From Erysipelotrichaceae bacterium (lineage in GTDB: Bacteria; Bacillota_I; Bacilli_A; Erysipelotrichales; Erysipelotrichaceae), in NCBI GenBank assembly GCA_024709285.1, contig JANJWY010000249.1, forward strand, positions 1 through 5,825: a DNA stretch of 5,825 nt, in the 5' to 3' direction. This document shows positions 1-4,461 of the stretch, piece by piece (the first letter of the stretch is position 1; every line of letters starts with the position of its first letter). The position numbers and the translations under genes are program-made. The notes beneath the pieces were generated by a model that saw only the letters and a program-made list of their open reading frames with translations, was not told the DNA's origin and did not search any database.

Positions 1-681
1 GCAAAGTTTATGCGCGGAGAATGCCAAAAAGTCGACATCCCAATCTTCAACATCGGTTGCTATATGCGGAACACCTTGTGCCCCATCGACAACGATGATC
101 GCACCATATTCATGAGCAATTTTCGCCATTTCTTTGATGGGGGCGACATATCCCAATACATTGGTAATATTGGCCAAGGTCACGACTTTGACTTTATTGT
201 GCATGGCAGCTTTGAAATTTTCTAATGTCAGCTCACCATTTTCGGCTAAGGGAATGTACTCAAAAATAGCATTTGTCACTTCAGCCGCTTTAAACCATGG
301 CAAAATATTACTGGCATGCTCGGCTTCTGTCGATAAAATGACATCCCCTGGCTTCAGATACTTTTGTCCCCAGCCGTAGGCGACCAGATTCAAAGCAGCG
401 CTGGCACCGGAAGTAAACACGATTTCCCGAGGTTGAGCATTGATGAACCGAGCCACGGTCTCACGGGCACTTTCATAGCCTTCCGACACTTGATAGGACA
501 GGTCATAATCTCCGCGATGCACATTGGCGGTTTGCTCGGTGTAGTACTTAACGACCGCATCGATCACCGTCTGAGGTTTAAATGTCGTTGCCGCATTGTC
601 AAAATAGATCAAGGGCTTGCCTTGCATCGTTTGACCGTTGAGCATCGGATAGTCCAGACGGATTTTATTTACATCAAACAT
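1..681 (-). CDS. sufS: SufS cysteine desulfurase, N-terminal 227 residues (cut by window edge)
   Basis: PLP-dependent cysteine desulfurase that takes sulfur from L-cysteine for SUF Fe-S cluster assembly in the cytoplasm. The frame stays open from ATG 681 to base 1, so the C-terminal part, including the catalytic-cysteine loop, is outside the window. Visible class V aminotransferase-fold motifs: YFDNAATT at residues 26-33; FTSGASAALN at 89-98; EAEHASN at 119-125 with the PLP-stacking His at 122; VVDGAQG at 197-203, with D199 expected to contact the PLP nitrogen; and FSAHK at 221-225, whose K225 should be the Schiff-base lysine. The N-terminus (MFDVNKIRLDYP) is typical of SufS. The start lies inside the end of sufD (13-nt overlap), with an AAGGTG ribosome site at 690-695 placed 8 nt upstream. 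This suggests translational coupling. In Bacillota the next genes are usually sufU and sufB. Confidence 0.95.
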   Translation of the reverse strand, partial: MFDVNKIRLDYPMLNGQTMQGKPLIYFDNAATTFKPQTVIDAVVKYYTEQTANVHRGDYDLSYQVSEGYESARETVARFINAQPREIVFTSGASAALNLVAYGWGQKYLKPGDVILSTEAEHASNILPWFKAAEVTNAIFEYIPLAENGELTLENFKAAMHNKVKVVTLANITNVLGYVAPIKEMAKIAHEYGAIIVVDGAQGVPHIATDVEDWDVDFLAFSAHKLC

Positions 682-1496
682 GACTCGCTCACCTTCTTTG
701 TGATTTCTAAGCTTAAGCGTTCTTTGATATTCTCATCATCAATAACTTCAATGATTGGAAGGAGATATCCCAAGGTGATGAGTTTGAGTGATTCGCTGCG
801 CGACAACCCGCGGGATTGAAGGTAGTACACTTGATTTAAATCCGGCTGTCCGACCGATGCGGCATGCGATGCTTCAACATCGTTTTCATCGATGATCAGT
901 TTGGGATTGACCGAGGTTTTCGGCTTTTCATCAAAATTCATGACGCGGCTGATCTGATGGGTTTTCGCTCCCTTCGCAGCCTTATATATATTACCGATGA
1001 TATCCAAGGTATATTCACAGCCCTTTAAAACGATGCTGTAATTGTCGATTTGAGCTGTCGTATTTCCCTTATAATGCAACGCGGAATAACTGGCCGTAAG
1101 TTTTGACTGAATCAGAGATGCTCCGCGTACATTGAGCACGGCACCTTCTTCCAATAAGTGATAAACACTGTTTTTAACATGGGAGCCCACGGACAGTTCG
1201 CCGATGGCCAACTGCAAACTGGCATAACGTTGTAAAATGAATGACTCATTGATCAGCAGCTGATGCTCGGACTGATTCATAATCAGCATCGACCAATTGG
1301 CATCGGCTTCAATGGCCACGCGCAAATTTAAGGTTCCGTTGCCGTTGATCGTCAAAAATACGCTTCCTTTGGTGCGTTTGGGTGCGATGATGGTCAGATT
1401 GCTTTCGCCTTCGACCATATAATTAATGGATGTCAGCGCATCATTGGCTAAGGTCAGTGACTGATGCGATGCAAGATCAAGCGTGACCTCACGCAT
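669..1496 (-). CDS. sufD: SufD-like Fe-S assembly scaffold protein, short form (275 aa)
   Basis: SufD partners SufB and the ATPase SufC in the cytoplasmic SufBC2D scaffold that builds Fe-S clusters. I identify it from the C-terminal SufB/SufD signature DVEASHAASVGQPD (residues 206-219), followed by YYLQSRGLS (224-232). The middle of the protein is the repetitive beta-strand pattern expected of the family's beta-helix core. His211 aligns with the functionally important His360 of E. coli SufD, but the Cys two positions before it is Ala209 here. At 275 aa it is much shorter than typical SufD (about 420-440 aa), and the N-terminal helical region appears to be missing. The open frame reaches back to an ATG at 1535. 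I chose ATG 1496 because a GAGAGGA site lies 7 nt upstream and the ATG overlaps the sufC stop by 8 nt. The paralogue SufB is less likely given the length and operon position, but cannot be fully excluded. Confidence 0.88.
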   Translation of the reverse strand: MREVTLDLASHQSLTLANDALTSINYMVEGESNLTIIAPKRTKGSVFLTINGNGTLNLRVAIEADANWSMLIMNQSEHQLLINESFILQRYASLQLAIGELSVGSHVKNSVYHLLEEGAVLNVRGASLIQSKLTASYSALHYKGNTTAQIDNYSIVLKGCEYTLDIIGNIYKAAKGAKTHQISRVMNFDEKPKTSVNPKLIIDENDVEASHAASVGQPDLNQVYYLQSRGLSRSESLKLITLGYLLPIIEVIDDENIKERLSLEITKKVSESCLM

Positions 1497-2325
1497 TTTT
1501 CGGTCCTCTCGGTTCATTGGCAGCGCAAGCCCCAATGCTACCGACTACCGGACGAACCGTATCTTCTTTAATGATTTGAACACCGGTTTCTTTAGCGATC
1601 CAGTCATATCCTTCGGTATCGATGCGATTGACCAGTGAAGCATCCGAACTTAATACGATGCGTCCGTCAATCAATATATGCGTATGGGTCGGAATGATCA
1701 GATGAAAGAATCGTTCGTAGTGAGAGACGATCATCATACCTACATCGCTCTTAGCGGCCATGTCATTAATGACATTGGCCACGATTTTCAGTGCATCGAC
1801 ATCCAATCCGGAATCGATTTCATCAAGCATCGCGATTTTCGGATTCAACAGCATCATCTGTAATATTTCATTGCGCTTCTTTTCCCCTCCGGAAAATCCG
1901 TCATTGACATAACGGTGGGCCATATCGGATTTCATCTGAAGTTCACCGATCGCTTTTTCCATCAGTCGGATAAAGCTGAACAGCGGAATCGGAGTTTCCC
2001 TGCGCGAGTTCAATGCGGCTTTTAAGAAGTCGGAATTGGTAACTCCGGAAACTTCCTGGGGATATTGCATGCCTAAAAACAAGCCGGCTCTGGCGCGTTG
2101 GTCAACGCTCATTGAAAGCAAATCTTCGCCGTCAAAGGTAATGGTTCCTTGAGTGATTTCATATTTGGGATGTCCCATGATGGCGGAAAGCAAGGTTGAC
2201 TTACCGTTTCCGTTGGGTCCCATGATCGCATGGATTTCATTGGCATTGATTTCCAACGATACCCCTTTTAATATTTCTTTGCCCTCAATTTCGACATGAA
2301 GGTTCTCTATTTTTAATTGTGACAT
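1489..2325 (-). CDS. sufC: SufC, ABC-type ATPase of the SUF Fe-S assembly system
   Basis: Cytoplasmic ATPase that dimerises in the SufBC2D complex and drives the shape changes needed for cluster assembly; it is not a transporter. All ABC ATPase elements are intact in the 278-aa product: Walker A GPNGNGKST (36-44), Q-loop Gln88 in the SufC-typical FLGMQYPQEVSGV stretch, signature GFSGGEKKRNE (143-153), Walker B IAMLDE (164-169) with catalytic Glu169, D-loop SGLD (172-175) and H-loop His202. The open frame extends to an ATG at 2376, but ATG 2325 is preferred: AAGGAAGGA lies 9 nt before it and the protein then begins MSQLKIENLHVEI, as in the family. It is the first gene of the operon. The C-terminus runs about 28 residues past the usual WIAKETG end region, with the protein's only cysteine at position 267. 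The tail's last codons carry the sufD ribosome site and start. Confidence 0.96.
   Translation of the reverse strand: MSQLKIENLHVEIEGKEILKGVSLEINANEIHAIMGPNGNGKSTLLSAIMGHPKYEITQGTITFDGEDLLSMSVDQRARAGLFLGMQYPQEVSGVTNSDFLKAALNSRRETPIPLFSFIRLMEKAIGELQMKSDMAHRYVNDGFSGGEKKRNEILQMMLLNPKIAMLDEIDSGLDVDALKIVANVINDMAAKSDVGMMIVSHYERFFHLIIPTHTHILIDGRIVLSSDASLVNRIDTEGYDWIAKETGVQIIKEDTVRPVVGSIGACAANEPRGPKNA
1504..1510 (-). promoter_or_regulatory. Ribosome binding site deciding the sufD start
   Basis: GAGAGGA lies 7 nt upstream of ATG 1496, inside the last codons of sufC. The two upstream in-frame ATGs (1535 and 1517) would add residues with no family likeness. This supports the 275-aa SufD and coupled translation with sufC. 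Confidence 0.75.
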
Positions 2326-2334
2326 TTTTATCAT

Positions 2335-2343
2335 TCCTTCCTT
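2335..2343 (-). promoter_or_regulatory. Ribosome binding site deciding the sufC start
   Basis: AAGGAAGGA ends 9 nt before ATG 2325. The alternative in-frame ATG at 2334 abuts this site, and the ATG at 2376 lies upstream of it, so neither could use it. This fixes the SufC start at 2325. Confidence 0.8.
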
Positions 2344-2402
2344 GTACATCATACAAAAAATGCGACATTTCTTCAATCATAGTTATCAGAAATTGCAGTC
2401 TT

Positions 2403-2411
2403 ATTATACCA
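2403..2411 (-). promoter_or_regulatory. Candidate extended -10 promoter for sufCDS
   Basis: On the minus strand the sequence TGGTATAAT is a perfect TATAAT with the TGn extension. The -35 position at 17-bp spacing (TAAGTA, 2426-2431) is poor, so recognition would depend on the extended -10 or on an activator. Transcription would start near 2396 and leave a leader of about 70 nt before sufC. A second candidate closer to the gene is TTGAAG (2371-2376), 17 bp, TATGAT (2348-2353). Its start near 2341 would fall within the sufC ribosome site, which makes it less attractive. Confidence 0.6.
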
Positions 2412-2430
2412 TAAACCGTTTTGAGTACTT

Positions 2431-2446
2431 ACCCAGACGCACCCAG
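2431..2446 (-). repeat. Direct repeat of CTGGGT, 10-bp phase, at the suf -35 region
   Basis: Two exact copies of the hexamer (minus strand CTGGGT; plus strand ACCCAG at 2431-2436 and 2441-2446) are separated by 4 bp, about one helical turn apart. The promoter-proximal copy touches the weak -35 position of the suf promoter candidate. This placement suits a transcription factor, but no known regulator motif is recognised. Confidence 0.4.
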
Positions 2447-2493
2447 GATGATAAAATATTCGATTTTATGCAATATATTCCCAAAGGTTTGTG

Positions 2494-2521
2494 CAGCTTG
2501 ACGCAAATTTGTTGCAAGCTG
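2494..2521. repeat. 28-bp imperfect inverted repeat upstream of the foldase promoter
   Basis: The arms CAGCTTG (2494-2500) and CAAGCTG (2515-2521) are perfectly complementary. They flank an inner palindrome, CAAATTTG (2504-2511), with the same centre of symmetry at 2507.5. The dyad ends 10 bp before the -35 of the downstream promoter and is centred roughly 60 bp before the expected transcription start, a usual position for an activator site. There is no T-tract, so it does not resemble an intrinsic terminator. It does not match the CIRCE or CtsR consensus. Confidence 0.5.
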
Positions 2522-2531
2522 TCGTCGTTTA

Positions 2532-2560
2532 TTGCAATGATGATAAAAATAAACTATAAT
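2532..2560 (+). promoter_or_regulatory. Sigma-A-type promoter for the foldase operon
   Basis: TTGCAA (2532-2537) is followed after exactly 17 bp by a consensus TATAAT (2555-2560). The expected start near 2567 leaves a short leader of about 23 nt containing AAAGGAGG (2576-2583), 6 nt before ATG 2590. This is a strong housekeeping promoter and ribosome site, so the operon is probably well expressed. Confidence 0.85.
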
Positions 2561-2589
2561 AGTAAAGATTTCAATAAAGGAGGTTTCGT

Positions 2590-3570
2590 ATGCTCAATAC
2601 GATAAAAAAGCACTGGTTCATCGTTTTGGTCGGTGTTTTGTTTGTGGCAGCAACCGTATATTTCGCCTATGATATGACGAAAGGTTTCTTGCCTGGTAAA
2701 AATGTTAGCGGCAAAGACGTGGTCTTTGAAATTAACGGACAAAATGTAACAGCAGATGATTTATATGAACGCTTATTTGATGACTTAGGAAATTCTGCTT
2801 TGTACACCCTTTTCGAAAGAGCTGTGGTTGCTCAGTCGTTTACGGCGGATAAAGATATGATCTCTCAAGCGAAAATCCAAGCGGAATCAACCATCGAAAA
2901 CTTTAAGAGTTACTATGGTGAAACTGCGTATGAAGCCGTATTGCTTCAGGCGATCAAAGGTGTAGGTTATACTTCGATCGATGATTTGGATGAATATTTC
3001 TTACATTTAACCATGGTAGAATCGATGACGAAAGCGTATTTCGATACCAACATGGATAAATACCTGCCGGAGTTTGTAACGGCGAAAAAGCCGCGTATCG
3101 CCCGTCATATCTTGGTTAAGATGGATGATCCGACCAAACCGACGCAAGTTGAACAAGCCCGCTGGGATGAAGTAAAAAATGCGTTGGCCGGCGGTGAATC
3201 CTTTGAAGATGTGGCTAAACGTTTATCGGATGATACCGGTTCTCAGCCGGACAGCGGTTTGTTGGGCTATGTTGATTCAGATACGCAGTTTGTTCCTGAA
3301 TTCTTGGCTGCAACGTTAGCTTTAGGTTCAGGCGAAACCAGCGAATGGGTTCGTACGACCTATGGTTATCACTTGATCCGCGTTGATTCGACGGATTTGA
3401 CCGAACTGAAAAAACAAGACGGATTCTATGCTGCGTTGAGCAGTTATTATCCGAAAGCTGTCTTTCAGATGATTTGGGAAAATGCCGAGAAACTGGAAAT
3501 TGATTTTAAGGGTAATGATGACATCAAAGCCCGTCTGTTAAGCTTTATGGACATCGAGGAGGCTGAATAA
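2590..3570 (+). CDS. prsA: Membrane-anchored parvulin-type peptidyl-prolyl isomerase / PrsA-like foldase
   Basis: Predicted extracytoplasmic foldase that helps secreted proteins fold and catalyses prolyl cis-trans isomerisation. Residues 9-28 form one hydrophobic segment after a short basic start (MLNTIKKHW). There is no lipobox cysteine, so it is probably held by an uncleaved signal anchor, unlike the classic PrsA lipoprotein. Residues 40-160 resemble the helical SurA/PrsA N-terminal chaperone part. The parvulin domain spans about 168-268 with family hallmarks: ARHILV (171-176, His173), SFEDVAKRLSDDTGS (204-218), the SGLLG turn (222-226) and YGYHLIRV (258-265, His261). A short helical tail follows. 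At 326 aa it is near the usual PrsA length. It is the first gene of a two-gene operon under the promoter at 2532-2560. The gene symbol reflects family likeness, not proven orthology. Confidence 0.88.
   Translation: MLNTIKKHWFIVLVGVLFVAATVYFAYDMTKGFLPGKNVSGKDVVFEINGQNVTADDLYERLFDDLGNSALYTLFERAVVAQSFTADKDMISQAKIQAESTIENFKSYYGETAYEAVLLQAIKGVGYTSIDDLDEYFLHLTMVESMTKAYFDTNMDKYLPEFVTAKKPRIARHILVKMDDPTKPTQVEQARWDEVKNALAGGESFEDVAKRLSDDTGSQPDSGLLGYVDSDTQFVPEFLAATLALGSGETSEWVRTTYGYHLIRVDSTDLTELKKQDGFYAALSSYYPKAVFQMIWENAEKLEIDFKGNDDIKARLLSFMDIEEAE
3556..3562 (+). promoter_or_regulatory. Ribosome binding site of the second foldase, inside the first gene
   Basis: GAGGAGG encodes part of the Glu-Glu near the C-terminus of the first foldase and lies 9 nt before ATG 3572. 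The stop of the first gene (TAA, 3568-3570) is 1 nt before that ATG, so the two cistrons are almost certainly co-transcribed and likely translationally coupled. Confidence 0.8.
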
Positions 3571-3571
3571 C

Positions 3572-4429
3572 ATGAAAAAATTTCTGATTATCGGCGTTCT
3601 GGCGCTGGCTTTGGCCGGTTGCGGTGATGCTTATGCAAAGATTACCAATGCCAAAGATCCAATTGTTTCCATTGGCAGCAAGTCTGTAACTCGCGGCCAG
3701 CTGTTTGACTTGATGATGAATCAAGATCCGGCTTCGACGGTCATCACCATGGCGAAACAAGTCATCATGGATGAAAAAGTGGAAGTGACGGATGCAATCC
3801 GTGCGAAAGCAGCGGAAAGTCTTGAAGAGATCAAGGAAAGCTTCGGAGAAGAGTTTGCGGATTATATCAAGCGTTTCGGGTATAAGGATGAAGCGGAATA
3901 TGTGGAAAAAGCACTCATTCCCTTTGCTCAGCAAGATGCGTTGGTCAAAGAATATGTAACGGAGAATTTCGATGCGATTGCAACAACTTATTTCCCTCGC
4001 AAGGTTAGAGTAATTCAAACCAAAACGGAGGCAGATGCCAAAGCAGCGATCAATGAAGTTAAAGAGGGCGGCAATTTTGAGACCGTGGCCGCAAAGTACT
4101 CTTCAGCTACTGCGTATAAAGGTGAACTGAAACTCGTTCATTCTGAGTCCGGATATCCGGCAGTCGTAACGACATTCTTAAAAACAGCGTTACAGCCGAC
4201 ATTGACAGCTGAACCATTGAAAGATACGACGACCAGTCTGTTCTATGTCGTTCAAGTCGTGGAGTCTCAACCTTCTCGCTATAAAGATGAAGCTATTGAG
4301 GAATTGGTTGGATTAAGCAGTATTGCTGAGAAGATGTTTGTTGAACTGTTTAAAGAAGGCGGATTCAAAGTGTATGATAAAATCATCTTTGATATCCTGA
4401 CCTCTGATTACAGTCAGTACTTACCATAA
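3572..4429 (+). CDS. PrsA-like lipoprotein with degenerate parvulin domain
   Basis: A 285-aa predicted lipoprotein at the outer face of the membrane. The signal peptide MKKFLIIGVLALALAGC ends in the lipobox LAGC, giving lipidated Cys17. Residues 29-140 look like the helical SurA/PrsA N-terminal region (VSIGSKSVTRGQLFDLM start, then charged helices). Residues about 143-231 match a parvulin outline: KVRVIQT, then GGNFETVAAKYSS, then SLFYVVQV. However, Val147 stands where the first His of the intact neighbour sits, Tyr225 replaces the second His (YGYHLIRV versus SLFYVVQV), and the glycine-rich GLLG turn is not evident. Isomerase activity is therefore doubtful and a pure chaperone or holdase role is more likely. 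It starts 1 nt after the first foldase stop, which suggests the two products are made in step. A terminator follows directly. Confidence 0.82.
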   Translation: MKKFLIIGVLALALAGCGDAYAKITNAKDPIVSIGSKSVTRGQLFDLMMNQDPASTVITMAKQVIMDEKVEVTDAIRAKAAESLEEIKESFGEEFADYIKRFGYKDEAEYVEKALIPFAQQDALVKEYVTENFDAIATTYFPRKVRVIQTKTEADAKAAINEVKEGGNFETVAAKYSSATAYKGELKLVHSESGYPAVVTTFLKTALQPTLTAEPLKDTTTSLFYVVQVVESQPSRYKDEAIEELVGLSSIAEKMFVELFKEGGFKVYDKIIFDILTSDYSQYLP

Positions 4430-4431
4430 TG

Positions 4432-4461
4432 AAATACGGAGCTTGCGCTCCGTATTTTTTT
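4432..4461 (+). terminator. Intrinsic terminator of the foldase operon, possibly bidirectional
   Basis: An 11-bp perfect stem (4432-4442 with 4447-4457; GC-rich core GGAGC/GCTCC) closes a TTGC loop and runs into seven Ts (4455-4461). It begins 2 nt after the second foldase stop. Read on the minus strand, the same hairpin follows the diguanylate cyclase stop (4460-4462) but has only a short, interrupted T run, so termination of that gene is probably weaker. Confidence 0.92.

Noticed and set aside
10..819. Plus-strand open frames at 10-225, 134-379 and 364-819
   Set aside because: They lie antisense to sufS and sufD, which have clear family motifs. No ribosome sites or recognisable domains are present.
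1678..1863. 61-aa plus-strand open frame inside sufC
   Set aside because: Antisense to the conserved ATPase motifs of SufC; a coding shadow.
2326..2376. Longer SufC start at ATG 2376
   Set aside because: It would place the ribosome site inside the gene and add 17 residues not typical of SufC.
2494..2521. Dyad as a transcription terminator or riboswitch
   Set aside because: There is no T-tract, it lies upstream of both the -35 and the expected transcription start, and the gene on its left is transcribed away from it.
2342..2605. 87-aa plus-strand open frame across the divergent intergenic region
   Set aside because: It covers both promoters and the repeats, overlaps the first foldase start, has no ribosome site, and its composition resembles translated AT-rich spacer.
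2554..2742. 62-aa minus-strand open frame over the foldase start
   Set aside because: Antisense to the foldase promoter, ribosome site and membrane segment; no supporting signal.
3545..4018. 157-aa minus-strand open frame under the second foldase
   Set aside because: Antisense to a gene with a clear lipoprotein signal and ribosome site. The Phe/His/Ile-rich product is typical of a reverse-strand shadow.
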